64,000 nucleotides of DNA from Paraglaciecola mesophila (GTDB lineage Bacteria > Pseudomonadota > Gammaproteobacteria > Enterobacterales > Alteromonadaceae): NCBI RefSeq assembly GCF_009906955.1, contig NZ_CP047656.1, positions 1,240,001 to 1,304,000 of the forward strand, given 5' to 3'. Positions 48,501 to 56,642 of this stretch are shown piece by piece (position 1 is the first letter of the stretch; every line of letters starts with the position of its first letter). The notes beneath the pieces were generated by a model. That model had not been told where the DNA came from. It worked only from the letters and a program-made list of their open reading frames with translations, and did not search any database. The position numbers were made by a program, and so were the translations under genes.

Positions 48501-48773
48501 ATTAGTGAGTTAGAAAATGTATCCCTGTCTTATTTTGACGATGCTGGCGATTTGATTTATCAACAAATTGACGATTGGTCCACGGTTGACGCCTATGCTT
48601 CCTATTCGTTTACCCAGCAAAACAGTTGGCTAGACAAAACTAAATTAACCTTAGGCGCACGTAATCTCGGTGACAAAGAGCCTCCTTTTACCTCGGGAAC
48701 ATTTGGCTATGAAAGCAGTGTTCACTCTTCTGCAGGGCGTTACCTGTACATGACCTTAAACAAGAAGTTTTAG
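45594..48773 (+). CDS. TonB-dependent receptor with N-terminal signalling (STN) domain
   Basis: 1059 residues, an outer-membrane active transporter and transducer. Signal peptide to about residue 32 (SHSLAA). STN domain at 35-105: IDIPAQNIESALLELAQESE and ITTRAISADLTVEEALAVLL. A linker leads to the plug: IKVVGSNIRVNQDSG, VNLRGIGTGYSLTLLNGRRL, RVEVLRDGAAAIYGTDAIAG. The barrel follows, ending RYLYMTLNKKF. Close in type to the large marine receptors of the Oar/peptide or carbohydrate kind rather than clear siderophore receptors. Substrate unknown. An alternative ATG lies three codons in. Confidence 0.95.
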   Translation: MKLHMKLHQSFKLSPLACCVMLMLPASHSLAAQQTRQSIDIPAQNIESALLELAQESETQILFSSAITPNITTRAISADLTVEEALAVLLENTSLEFVKRSKSTYIIREKNAPSSINPSTESSAIPVAAAKEALGTSTKKADGEASVERIKVVGSNIRVNQDSGALPITTFSAQDFEDLGISSGADLLAELPQQGEVSFNSERVVGGVNDARGDVSSVNLRGIGTGYSLTLLNGRRLVLHPGTQAEDLVPVTTVNSNALPVRGLKRVEVLRDGAAAIYGTDAIAGVINYVLKDKNTGGDLQFQYGKNDGTDKDTFSLSGSGGWFFNNEQTHLTLSASLYQQDMLMASERDYAASSDTRNYPGLAPEFVGNTSLDGRTTSTPWAELSSDSLGTFHIQPDTFDGCEVALDNGICADGGSLDRELRYDSNSERSLSSEVSRVNLYALMTHNLTDEVELYGEALYYQAEADRLREQSGNLTAQRFTVSSDAFYNPFGEDVTVRRYRPIDTGPRKINVEDYSYRFLTGLRGYYKDWDWDTAVLYSKAHTLDSANRVNTTLFQQAVNSTEQNTAYDLFNGGSLTSPNIGDDTGNDQDVIDSFMFNIERESETELALYDFKVSRPDIFALPAGDVGMAVGVEYRYESFSDARSDALNGTDSFIDVVTGNPSALASTVLGSSPTPDSAGSRNVFSTYVEFAVPLLADLPLVKSLNMQLAARYERFSDVGDITKPKVSLAWQVNDMVQLRAAYAEGFKAPGLPQTTAVDVSRSNTRSDPISGIRQGTLEIRNGSDDLKPETSTNTFAGIVFTPIKNLTLTADWWHIKQKDVVGILSSQTQILYDALLRADGGSNTNVIRDNNNEILYVTNDYTNLLPREIKGIDYSIFYKMNTELGDFTFTANAANLTQFDQGLDPITQRVVTAQENGNEAVLFNGESVGIPGAAGDLLTKNGRPEWRSNIGIRWQKDNWGAGIKYKYISELENVSLSYFDDAGDLIYQQIDDWSTVDAYASYSFTQQNSWLDKTKLTLGARNLGDKEPPFTSGTFGYESSVHSSAGRYLYMTLNKKF

Positions 48774-48787
48774 TCGCGCAGCAGCTC

Positions 48788-48821
48788 AGCCAATCACAGA
48801 TACGCTGATTGGCTTTTTCTT
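48788..48821 (+). terminator. Rho-independent terminator after the TonB receptor gene
   Basis: Stem AGCCAATCA / TGATTGGCT (48788-48796, 48806-48814), loop of nine bases, then TTTTCTT. It separates the receptor from the peptidase gene, which begins 45 bases later, though some read-through is possible. Confidence 0.85.
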
Positions 48822-48865
48822 ATTACCTATATTTTATTACCTATAAAGAATGGAATGCTATCACC

Positions 48866-50032
48866 ATGCTTAGATATTTTTTCCCCATACTATTGCTCAC
48901 CACTTTTTCAGCGTTTGTTCATGCCAAAGACTGCCAGTTTGACGGTGTGACTTTTTACAGCGATTTTAGCACCGCACGTTTAAGCACCTGTGAAAGGCTG
49001 GCTAAACACGAATACCATATTGGCATTTTGCCAGAAAACGAGCCGGTCAACCCTAGTCCTTGGTTTGGTTTTAAGGTGCAATCAAAAACGGATAGCGAGG
49101 TAAAAATTAAACTCACCTTCAACGGCAATAACCCACGTTACCTGCCCAAACTCAGTAGGAATGGCGAAGATTGGCAAAATATTCCCTTTGAAACCAAGGG
49201 CAAAGAAATGTGGATAAGCCTAAGCACTGGCAAAACGCCTGTCTGGATTTCAGCCCAAGAAGTCATTGATAATCAAGAATATGACCAGTGGTTAGCCCGC
49301 CTAAAAGCGCAGCGCCCTGAGCTTCATATTGAAACCCTCGGGCCATCAGTGAAAGGCCGTCCGATTAAAGCCTTAGTGAAACAATCAGCGAAAAATAAAG
49401 AATGGCTCGTGATCATAGGCCGTCAACACCCGCCAGAAGTGACAGGCGCTATGGCTTTATTTGCGTTTAGTGAAGCCTTGTTACTCGACAACACCTTGAG
49501 TAATCCCTTTTTCGAGCGTTTTAATCTGCTCATGGTGCCAGATTTAAACCCAGACGGCGTGGAAACCGGTAACTGGCGGCACAACGCCAATGGCTTTGAC
49601 CTAAACCGGGACTGGAAAAACTTCGCCCAAGCGGAAACGCGGCTGGTACGAGACAAAATGGCGAGCATAGTGAAAAAAGGCGAAAAAATCGTATTTGCCG
49701 TAGATTTTCACTCCACCTTCCACGACATTTTTTACACCATGCCGGACGACCATGACTTGGCCCCGCTCCCCCTTATGAAAGGTTGGTTAGCAGATTTAGA
49801 TGCTGAAACAGGTTGGGTATTCAAAACGGTGAATAAATCAGCGTCATCTCCCGATAGAGGCATCTTCAAACAATACATTGCCGATCACTACAAGGTACAT
49901 GCTGTGACCTACGAAGTGGGTGACAACACCAATCGTCAACTGATCCCTTATGTCGCCAAGCAAGCCGCTAAAGCGCTAGTAAAAAATTTGTTAGAAGTCG
50001 AACCAGACGCATTTTACGTTAAGCCGAAATAG
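48866..50032 (+). CDS. exported M14-family zinc carboxypeptidase
   Basis: 388 residues from ATG 48866, which places the signal peptide MLRYFFPILLLTTFSAFVHA at the N-terminus; the frame runs upstream into the terminator. An N-terminal beta domain (about 22-130) precedes the peptidase: zinc ligands His188 and Glu191 in GRQHPPEVTG, substrate-site NPDGVETGNWRHNANG and NRDW, third ligand His282 in VDFHST, and catalytic Glu probably in VTYEVGDN. The layout matches the cytosolic-carboxypeptidase-like M14 branch, here secreted. It could trim peptides taken up by the neighbouring receptor. Confidence 0.88.
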   Translation: MLRYFFPILLLTTFSAFVHAKDCQFDGVTFYSDFSTARLSTCERLAKHEYHIGILPENEPVNPSPWFGFKVQSKTDSEVKIKLTFNGNNPRYLPKLSRNGEDWQNIPFETKGKEMWISLSTGKTPVWISAQEVIDNQEYDQWLARLKAQRPELHIETLGPSVKGRPIKALVKQSAKNKEWLVIIGRQHPPEVTGAMALFAFSEALLLDNTLSNPFFERFNLLMVPDLNPDGVETGNWRHNANGFDLNRDWKNFAQAETRLVRDKMASIVKKGEKIVFAVDFHSTFHDIFYTMPDDHDLAPLPLMKGWLADLDAETGWVFKTVNKSASSPDRGIFKQYIADHYKVHAVTYEVGDNTNRQLIPYVAKQAAKALVKNLLEVEPDAFYVKPK

Positions 50033-50182
50033 CCCCAAAATTAGCACTAATGCCCAGTTGATCAAGGCCCAGCGCGGGATCAAGGGGCATTTTGTGCAAC
50101 CGCTTCAACTGTGCCTCTCGTATACACCGTCATGCTAATATCCATAGTATCGATTAGCCGCAGCAAGACATACAAAGAACGC

Positions 50183-50647
50183 ATGAAACTAGTCAAATCG
50201 AGCGATATACACCTAATTGAGTTGATGAGCTGGTTTGAAGACGAGGCGCAAATTGTTATGTGGTCAGGGTCGGGGTTTTGCTATCCATATGATTTAGGCA
50301 CATTCAAACAGAATTTGAAATTAACAAGCCTACCCTCTTTTTCACTGGTATCGCCACAAGGCGCTTTGCAGGCATTTGGCCAATATTATTTACGTGAACA
50401 ACGGTGTCATTTATGCCGCTTAGTTGTAAACCCTGCCAATAGAGGTCTGGGTATTGTGGCAACATTAATCGCAAACTTAGCTGCTCGGGGAAAAGAAGAG
50501 TTCAAGGTAAACAGTTGTTCATTGTTTGTTTTTAATGACAACATTTCTGCGATCCGTGCTTATCAAAAGTTGGGGTTTGTACAAACCCAATACCCAACTG
50601 ATATGCCTTTAGCCGGCTGTACCTATATGGTTAGCTATATAGGCTGA
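50183..50647 (+). CDS. GNAT-family N-acetyltransferase
   Basis: About 154 residues from ATG 50183 (MKLVKSSDIHLIELMSWFED); an ATG at 50111 in frame would add 24 residues of unlikely MPLVYTVMLISIVSISRSK. The acetyl-CoA site appears as LVVNPANRGLGIVATLIANL, and SLFVFNDNISAIRAYQKLGF is the typical C-terminal motif with a YMVSYIG end. Likely acetylates a small molecule or protein amine; substrate unknown. It lies just before the transposase island. Confidence 0.85.
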   Translation: MKLVKSSDIHLIELMSWFEDEAQIVMWSGSGFCYPYDLGTFKQNLKLTSLPSFSLVSPQGALQAFGQYYLREQRCHLCRLVVNPANRGLGIVATLIANLAARGKEEFKVNSCSLFVFNDNISAIRAYQKLGFVQTQYPTDMPLAGCTYMVSYIG

Positions 50648-50695
50648 TGCTGTCTTGTCGGCGGCTTGGGAAAAATAAAAACTTTACGAGATGAA

Positions 50696-50745
50696 AGAGA
50701 AAATAGAGACACCCATGATAAGAGAAAATAGAGACACCCATGATA
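50696..50745. repeat. two perfect 25 bp tandem repeats upstream of the Y1 transposase
   Basis: Units at 50696-50720 and 50721-50745, each holding AGAGACACCCAT in the middle. The same 12-mer, inverted, lies in the three tandem units downstream at 51983-52066, so the transposase gene is framed by inverted arrays. These are probably the ends recognised by the transposase. Confidence 0.85.
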
Positions 50746-50812
50746 AAAATGGTCAATTTTCAAAGCTAAACTACACTTAATTCATGTCTCATTCTTGTCA
50801 GGTAGGCTACAC

Positions 50813-51796
50813 ATGCCTCAATCTCGAAAAAGCCAAATTAGTTTAATAGATACGCCTTATTACCATTGCGTGTCTCGCTGCGTTCGCCAATCTTATTTGT
50901 GTGGTACGAACCAGCTTACTGGGCAGAACTATGAGCATCGTCGAGGCTGGGTAGAAGAGCGTTTATTATTTCTAGCAACCGTATTTTCCGTCGACATTTG
51001 TGCCTATGCAGTCATGAATAATCACACGCATGTGGTGCTATATGTAGATAAATCTATGGCGGATAAGTGGGATGCTGATGAAGTGTTGAGGCGCTACCAC
51101 AAGCTACACAGAGGCACATTGCTGACTCAGAAGTTTGTTAACGGCGATACCTTGAGCCAAGCAGAGCTAATCACCTTTGATGAAACCGTTCAAACCTATC
51201 GGAAACGTCTTTACGACATAAGCTGGTTTATGCGTGATTTAAATGAGTATATTGCTCGTCAAGCGAATAAAGAAGACGGCTGCACCGGTCGTTTTTGGGA
51301 AGGGCGATTTAAGTCCCAAGCGTTACTAGATGAAAGTGCAGTCTTAGCGTGCATGGCCTATGTAGATTTAAACCCCATTCGCGCAAAAATGGCAAAAACA
51401 CCTGAAACGTCAAAGCACACCAGTATTAAAAAACGCATTCACGCCGTTAAAAACCAACAATCACAACCAAGCGTTTTGATGCCGTTTGTGGGAAATCATC
51501 GTGAAAACAGGCCCACAGGTATTGCGTATTCGCTCAAAGACTATTGTGAGCTCATTGATACCACAGGTCGTTGTATTCGTGATGACAAGGCGGGTCATAT
51601 TGATAACACTCACAGTCCTATTCTACAAAGATTGAGACTAGACTCTGCTCAATGGCTAACCCTAACCACTGAGTTCGAAAAACACTTCTGTTACGCAGCA
51701 GGTGCGGAGCAAATGATGAATGCTTTTAAGCGCCATACTCATCATCAACGAATACGAGGCATGACCAAAGCAAAAGCACTGTTAAAGCGCGCTTAA
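50813..51796 (+). CDS. REP-associated Y1 (HUH) transposase
   Basis: 327 residues from ATG 50813, preceded by AGGTAGG; a TTG at 50795 is in frame but lacks such a site. Starts MPQSRKSQISLIDTPYYHCV and has the HUH pair His71-Thr-His73 in VMNNHTHVVLYV. The probable catalytic tyrosine is in LNEYIARQANK, followed by GRFWEGRFKSQALLDE and AYVDLNPIRAKMA, all typical of RAYT/TnpA_REP proteins. Such enzymes cut and rejoin single-stranded DNA at palindromic repeats. Complete and apparently functional. Confidence 0.93.
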   Translation: MPQSRKSQISLIDTPYYHCVSRCVRQSYLCGTNQLTGQNYEHRRGWVEERLLFLATVFSVDICAYAVMNNHTHVVLYVDKSMADKWDADEVLRRYHKLHRGTLLTQKFVNGDTLSQAELITFDETVQTYRKRLYDISWFMRDLNEYIARQANKEDGCTGRFWEGRFKSQALLDESAVLACMAYVDLNPIRAKMAKTPETSKHTSIKKRIHAVKNQQSQPSVLMPFVGNHRENRPTGIAYSLKDYCELIDTTGRCIRDDKAGHIDNTHSPILQRLRLDSAQWLTLTTEFEKHFCYAAGAEQMMNAFKRHTHHQRIRGMTKAKALLKRA

Positions 51797-51982
51797 GCCC
51801 CACAAACAAGACAACCTTTACATAACCTGTAAGGTAGACGCTTGTCTAAAAACAGACTTTGCGCGCCATTTTCATACCTCAACGCGCAAGATTTCAGTGA
51901 AAATCCTCAATCACTCAGACCCCAAGTACCTTGACGCATTTTGAAGGCAATTGTTCCTCTAAGCAGGGAAGTTTTTATAGCA
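51797..51982. other. region after the transposase with a hairpin
   Basis: Contains an imperfect hairpin with outer arms AGACAA (51809-51814) and TTGTCT (51842-51847) and inner arms CCTTTACA / TGTAAGG. No coding frame. It may be part of the element's 3' end. Confidence 0.4.
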
Positions 51983-52066
51983 CTTTAACAATGGGTGTCT
52001 CTGTTTACTGCTTTAACAATGGGTGTCTCTGTTTACTGCTTTAACAATGGGTGTCTCTGTTTACTG
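51983..52066. repeat. three perfect 28 bp tandem repeats downstream of the Y1 transposase
   Basis: Units at 51983-52010, 52011-52038 and 52039-52066, each with ATGGGTGTCTCT, the reverse complement of the core in the upstream array. A short frame across them (from 52023) codes the repeat and is not a gene. Confidence 0.9.
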
Positions 52067-52200
52067 CTCCTATTCTGGCTTATTCGTCTGCGTCGCTGAC
52101 ATTGCTTCGTATTGTAAAAGACAGGCCAAAGGCGCAATTGATTTCGGTAACGTTAGAAGAAGAGCAAAGCATGAAAATTCGACTAGCAGGTTTGAAATAG
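52060..52200 (+). pseudogene. possible 3' remnant of a gene next to the transposase element
   Basis: Directly after the last tandem unit one frame reads TAPILAYSSASLTLLRIVKD, then RPKAQLISVTLEEEQSMKIR and stops at 52200. The composition is that of a real protein C-terminus, but there is no start and no upstream continuation. The parent gene is not recognised. Could be chance. Confidence 0.25.
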
Positions 52201-52254
52201 GTCATAGAGGAGATCGCACTTTATAACGTTATAAAGCATTTTACGCATACATCA

Positions 52255-52482
52255 CTAATAAAAAAAATGTGTAAATTCGTACACTTTTAGAATAATTAAC
52301 ACCGTGCCAGATAGCATCATCATTCTACCGCGGTTATTTAAACGCTCCTTGCTTATTCTGGTATTGCCCTTTTGAATCATTTGCAGTCGACTGCCTTGTA
52401 CGACTAGTAAAGAAGCCACTAAAAGTAAAAATACACCTATTGTTAATTCCGTCACTACCACAGGTAACCCCTCGCGCGTCAT
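52255..52482 (-). CDS. small hypothetical membrane protein
   Basis: 75 residues with two hydrophobic helices, ELTIGVFLLLVASLLVV and MMMLSGTVLIILKVYEFTHF, joined by a basic loop (KGNTRISKERLNNRGR). GAAAAGAA lies about ten bases before the ATG. No family recognised and no obvious operon partner. Confidence 0.5.
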   Translation of the reverse strand: MTREGLPVVVTELTIGVFLLLVASLLVVQGSRLQMIQKGNTRISKERLNNRGRMMMLSGTVLIILKVYEFTHFFY

Positions 52483-52931
52483 TTCATTATTCTTTTCTGT
52501 TAAACATAGGACCGTGAAGTGTTCAGAGCGGGTATTTTTACGCGCTCGTCTTCTCGATCGTTATATTGTTCTGTGCGGGATTTAGCAGAAACCATACCAA
52601 ATAAGGAATAACAGTGAAGGTGAGCAACCATCAGCCTTTTAAGGCCGTTGGGATTGATGACACAACTTATAAGAATGAGCGACTCGGTAACCCAGACAAA
52701 CCGCGTTGAAAAAATTACACCTAAGTCAGACTGTTAACTCACTTAAAAGTAAACGATATGCTCTTAATGTTTTGCTTGAAAGGCTGATTTGTGTGGCATA
52801 GTCATAACCAATCGAATTTAAAAAATGCATTATGAGAAGACAGCAGGCTCACTGATATAAGTGAGCCGCACCGAAGGAATAATTTTAGATGAGCCGAGAC
52901 TGGTTGATCTGGTCTTTTTTTATCGCCAGCG
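52483..52931. other. gap of about 450 bases before the exporter operon
   Basis: Lies between the small membrane gene and the 3' end of the permease gene. The only notable item is a 31-codon plus-strand frame from GTG 52614 (MKVSNHQPFKAVGIDDTTYK and so on, stop at 52709) with AAGGA at 52602-52606. No terminator of good quality was seen for the exporter operon. Confidence 0.4.
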
Positions 52932-54161
52932 CTATTCGTAACGCAGGGCGTCAATCGGTGCTAATCGTGATGCTTTTAGCGCAGGGTAATACCCAAAAAA
53001 CACCCCTATCAGCCCAGAGAAGCCTAAGCTTAACAGTACTACCTGTGTTTCAATGATCCCCCCTGCCCCAATGCCATATTGGTTGCCCATAAACACAAAG
53101 CCATAGGCAATCACCACACCGATAAATCCACCCAAGCCGCACAACACAATAGATTCGATTAGAAACTGATACAAAATATCTGACGGCTTGGCCCCCACCG
53201 CCATACGCAAGCCGATTTCACGGGTGCGTTCAGTGACCGAGACCAACATAATATTCATAATACCGATACCGCCAACCACTAGGCTTACCGAAGCAACCCA
53301 TGCGAGTAAGGTGTTGAATACCTGTATAGTTTCTGCCCGTGTGGCGATCATTTCTGACACATTACGAATGCGAAACATATCATCGCCCCCCACCGGAATA
53401 CGCATGCGTTGACGCAATAGGCGTGACATTTCGTCTTCAATATAATCCATGTCTTCACCGTCATAAGCACTGACTTGAATAAAACGTACTGATTTAGGGT
53501 TAGTGGCACTGACACCTGTGATTTTATTGCGCACCGTTTTTATCGGTAGAAAAATCACGTCGTCTTGATCTTCGCCTCTGGAGTCTTGTCCTTTGGCTGC
53601 CAACACCCCAATAATGGTGGCATTAAAATTGGTTACCCGTATTGTTTGGCCAATAGGATCGCTAGCGCCAAATAACTCGACGCGCAAGCGCTCGCCAATG
53701 ATTGCCACTTTGCTGCCGCGATTAATTTCAGCACTGGTGAATTCACGGCCGCTCGCTAAATCCCAATCTCGGACCACAAAATAGCGGTTATCGATGCCAT
53801 CTATTTCAGTAGACCAATTTAAATTGCCATAAATTACCTGCCCAGCTGAAGATAAATAAGGCGCTGCAGCTTCCACCCCAGGTACCTGCTTTTCAATTAA
53901 GTTAGCGTCGTCTTCGTTAATTTTTACCACAGATTCTGAGCGTGCCCCACCGCTTTGTCTAAATGAGCCCGTCACAAAAAACACGTTGCCGCCAAGTGAT
54001 TTAATTTGTTCATCCACTTTTTGCTGAGCTCCCGCCCCCATGGCCACCATGATGATCACTGCTGCTACCCCGATAATAATTCCCAACATGGTTAAACAAC
54101 TGCGCAGCACATTGACTTTCAGGGCGGTGATAGCAGTTTTAAGTAAAATGACAATCTTCAT
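52932..54161 (-). CDS. MacB-like ABC transporter permease (FtsX family)
   Basis: 409 residues. Four membrane helices: one at about 20-42 (LTMLGIIIGVAAVIIMVAMG) and three at the end (about 285-305, 330-355, 370-392), enclosing a large periplasmic domain (MacB_PCD). FtsX core reads VSVTERTREIGLRMAVGAKP. ATP-binding part is on a separate protein, unlike E. coli MacB where both are fused. Start overlaps the ATPase stop (ATGA). Exports a drug, peptide or lipid-linked cargo with the adaptor encoded upstream. Confidence 0.93.
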   Translation of the reverse strand: MKIVILLKTAITALKVNVLRSCLTMLGIIIGVAAVIIMVAMGAGAQQKVDEQIKSLGGNVFFVTGSFRQSGGARSESVVKINEDDANLIEKQVPGVEAAAPYLSSAGQVIYGNLNWSTEIDGIDNRYFVVRDWDLASGREFTSAEINRGSKVAIIGERLRVELFGASDPIGQTIRVTNFNATIIGVLAAKGQDSRGEDQDDVIFLPIKTVRNKITGVSATNPKSVRFIQVSAYDGEDMDYIEDEMSRLLRQRMRIPVGGDDMFRIRNVSEMIATRAETIQVFNTLLAWVASVSLVVGGIGIMNIMLVSVTERTREIGLRMAVGAKPSDILYQFLIESIVLCGLGGFIGVVIAYGFVFMGNQYGIGAGGIIETQVVLLSLGFSGLIGVFFGYYPALKASRLAPIDALRYE

Positions 54162-54880
54162 GTATTGCTCTCTCGTGCCGCTTGGCGCACATTGTTATTG
54201 CGCTCATCACTTATTAGCTCACCGTCACGGAAGGTTAATTTACGCTTGGCAAACTGGGCGATATCCGGTTCGTGAGTAACCAAAATAATGGTTTTGCCTT
54301 GCTGATTGAGTTGTTGAAAAAGGGCCATGACTTCTAAACCAGTTTGGGTATCTAAAGCGCCTGTTGGCTCATCAGCCAATATCATTAACGGGTCGTTGAT
54401 GAGTGCACGAGCGATCGCCACGCGTTGCTGCTGCCCGCCCGATAACTGAGCTGGGTGATGCTCCATACGCGACCCAAGTCCAACATTTTCTAGGCATTGT
54501 TTGGCCCGACTTGACCAATCTGACTCAGGCACATTGCTGTACAAAAGTGGTAAGGTGACATTATCTAGGGCACTGGTTCGCGGTAACAAATTAAACTGTT
54601 GGAACACAAAACCGATACGCTGATTGCGCACACTTGCTAACTCATTCTTTGTCAATGAGGATAATTCTTGGCCCGCAAATGCGATGCTGCCTTCACTGGC
54701 TATATCTAAACAGCCTAATAAGTTCATCATGGTGGACTTACCCGAACCAGAGCTGCCCATAATTGCCACAAACTCGCCTTGCTGAATATCCAGATCAACG
54801 CCTTTGAGTGCCCACACTTTTTCATCGCCCATGGCGTAGACTTTTTTCGCTTGGCGTACTGTTAACAAAGCTTGGCTCAT
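54158..54880 (-). CDS. MacB-like ABC transporter ATP-binding protein
   Basis: 240 residues. Walker [11 protein letters not shown]-loop [11 protein letters not shown], signature [15 protein letters not shown], Walker [14 protein letters not shown] and H-loop LVTHEPDIA. The [20 protein letters not shown] start and LSxLTxNELAxxRNxxIGFVFQ are typical of the MacB/LolD group. Middle gene of adaptor-ATPase-permease, with one- and four-base overlaps at its ends. Confidence 0.96.
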   Translation of the reverse strand: MSQALLTVRQAKKVYAMGDEKVWALKGVDLDIQQGEFVAIMGSSGSGKSTMMNLLGCLDIASEGSIAFAGQELSSLTKNELASVRNQRIGFVFQQFNLLPRTSALDNVTLPLLYSNVPESDWSSRAKQCLENVGLGSRMEHHPAQLSGGQQQRVAIARALINDPLMILADEPTGALDTQTGLEVMALFQQLNQQGKTIILVTHEPDIAQFAKRKLTFRDGELISDERNNNVRQAARESNT

Positions 54881-56355
54881 TATTCGGTGACCTTCTGAGC
54901 ACGCACTATGACCTTGTCACCTTCTTTTAATCCTCTAGCGCGAATTTCGCTATATTCAAGGTCGGCGATACCTATGCCAACATCCATTTTAACGGGTTGC
55001 CCATCGCGTAATACCCACACAGTGCCCGGCTGATAATCTTTGCCATTCGCTTTGCCTTTGGCAGGTCGAGATTGACCAGAAGCCTTAAACGTGTCCATTT
55101 GCTCTGGGGTTAGAATACTCTGCAACTCGATATTCATCTTGCTACGAATCTTCTTCATTGCATCATTTGGTGAGCCTCCAGGTCCCCCCGGGCCACGAGG
55201 GGATGATTCACGAGCAGCTTGCATAGCTTCACGCATATCTTGCATGACTTTTTCCATCTGTTCCTGTTGCAAATCATTTAACCCTAGTTGTTCCGTTAGC
55301 TGAGCCATGCGATCCCCAGGGCCACCTCTATCAGAAGTCCCGCTAGACGATGCTCCCTCTGGCGTAAAACGTAATGCTGAATTTGCAACACGCAGCACAT
55401 TTTCACGCTCACCTAAGACCACGTCTACGTTGGCGGTCATGCCGGGTAATAACAGCAATTGCTCGTTTTGCACGCTAATAATCACCTTGTAGGTCACCAC
55501 ATTATTGGTCACGGTAGCCGCTTTTCTGACTTGACTGACCACGCCGTGGAACTGGCGCTCAGGGAATGCATCAACGGTAAAGTTGACCTTTTGATCTTTT
55601 GCTATGCGTCCAATATCCGCTTCATCTACGTCGGCTTCAATTTGCATTTTGACTAAATCCTTAGCGATCGAAAACAGTGTTGGCGCAGATAAGCTCGCAG
55701 ATACCGTTTGCCCAGTATCAACTTGACGGTCAATAACAACGCCGTCTACAGGTGAGCGAATGTAGGTTCGGTCTAAGTCGAGTTTTGTTTGTTCAAGACT
55801 GGATTGAGATTGTTCAACTTGCGCCTCTCCCACCAAGATAGCCGCCTTCGCTGTTTCGATAGCCACTTTAGCAAGCTCATTGCTGGTTTCGCTAATATCT
55901 AGCTCAGAAGCACTAACCAGATTTTTATCTCTTAACTCTTTTGTACGATTAAATTCACGTTGCGCTAACGTTGCTTCAGTCTGCGCTCTTTTAAGCGCCG
56001 CATTAAGCTGGGTAAGCGAGGCTTTGGATGACGCTAAATCAGCCTCACTTTGGCGTAGCCGGGATAAAATAGTGCGATCATCTATGCGCGCGATGACCTG
56101 CCCGCTAGTGACTTCGTCATTAAAATCCACATTCAGCTGAGAGATTAGGCCAGACAATTCTGAACCGACTAACACGGTGACCACAGGGGAAATTGTACCA
56201 GAGGAGTTAACCGTACTTTCAATTTTACCTAACGAAAGTGGTTGAGTGTGATACACAATGTGCTCGTCAGACTGTGAAGGGCGCATAAACCACCACAATA
56301 CTGCGCCGACAACAACCACAAAAACCAGTCCTTTTGTTAACTTTGTCTTGTTCAT
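54880..56355 (-). CDS. MacA-like periplasmic adaptor with an inserted helical domain
   Basis: 491 residues, about 100 longer than MacA. Membrane anchor at 8-23 (GLVFVVVVGAVLWWF). Lipoyl halves SPVVTVLVGSELSGLI and TYIRSPVDGVVIDRQVD, a long coiled-coil hairpin at 95-190, and a beta-barrel domain (FPERQFHGVVSQVR, LLPGMTANVDVVLGE). An insert at about 334-441 sits between the barrel and the membrane-proximal domain: GG-rich linkers around QLGLNDLQQEQMEKVMQD and IELQSILTPEQMDTFKA, resembling Spy/CpxP LTxxQ helices. Domain order resumes at VWVLRDGQPVKMDVGIG. Confidence 0.92.
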   Translation of the reverse strand: MNKTKLTKGLVFVVVVGAVLWWFMRPSQSDEHIVYHTQPLSLGKIESTVNSSGTISPVVTVLVGSELSGLISQLNVDFNDEVTSGQVIARIDDRTILSRLRQSEADLASSKASLTQLNAALKRAQTEATLAQREFNRTKELRDKNLVSASELDISETSNELAKVAIETAKAAILVGEAQVEQSQSSLEQTKLDLDRTYIRSPVDGVVIDRQVDTGQTVSASLSAPTLFSIAKDLVKMQIEADVDEADIGRIAKDQKVNFTVDAFPERQFHGVVSQVRKAATVTNNVVTYKVIISVQNEQLLLLPGMTANVDVVLGERENVLRVANSALRFTPEGASSSGTSDRGGPGDRMAQLTEQLGLNDLQQEQMEKVMQDMREAMQAARESSPRGPGGPGGSPNDAMKKIRSKMNIELQSILTPEQMDTFKASGQSRPAKGKANGKDYQPGTVWVLRDGQPVKMDVGIGIADLEYSEIRARGLKEGDKVIVRAQKVTE

Positions 56356-56580
56356 AATCTACTGTCTAATAATCTAATTAAAATACTTGGAATATGAACG
56401 GATTAAATCACTTATTTGCGCTAAATACTGTAAAGGGAATGTAAAGTTATCTAAAGTTGCTTCGCTGATATTTTATGAGTAATTTTAGCTAAAGATCAGG
56501 CACTTCCGGTTGAACCATTGCACATTAACCAGTGCTTACTTATTAGCGGGGTTGGTATTTCATCACTCATAATGGAAGAT

Positions 56581-56608
56581 AAAAAAACGCCACATAAGTG
56601 ACGTTTTT
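56581..56608 (-). terminator. terminator after the rimK operon
   Basis: AAAAACGCCAC / GTGACGTTTTT with loop ATAA and one mismatch; on the minus strand it ends in a T-run. It lies 34 bases after the stop of the deacylase gene and could act on the plus strand as well. Confidence 0.7.
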
Positions 56609-56642
56609 AACCTACTCACGTTCGCGATTTGACTTGGCGTGG

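Noticed and set aside
51983..52066. CRISPR array at the transposase
   Set aside because: The three units abut with no spacers and mirror the upstream array; no cas genes exist in the window.
52023..52226. 67-codon frame beginning in the tandem repeats
   Set aside because: Its first third only translates the 28 bp units; the rest is out of phase with the more protein-like frame at 52060-52200.
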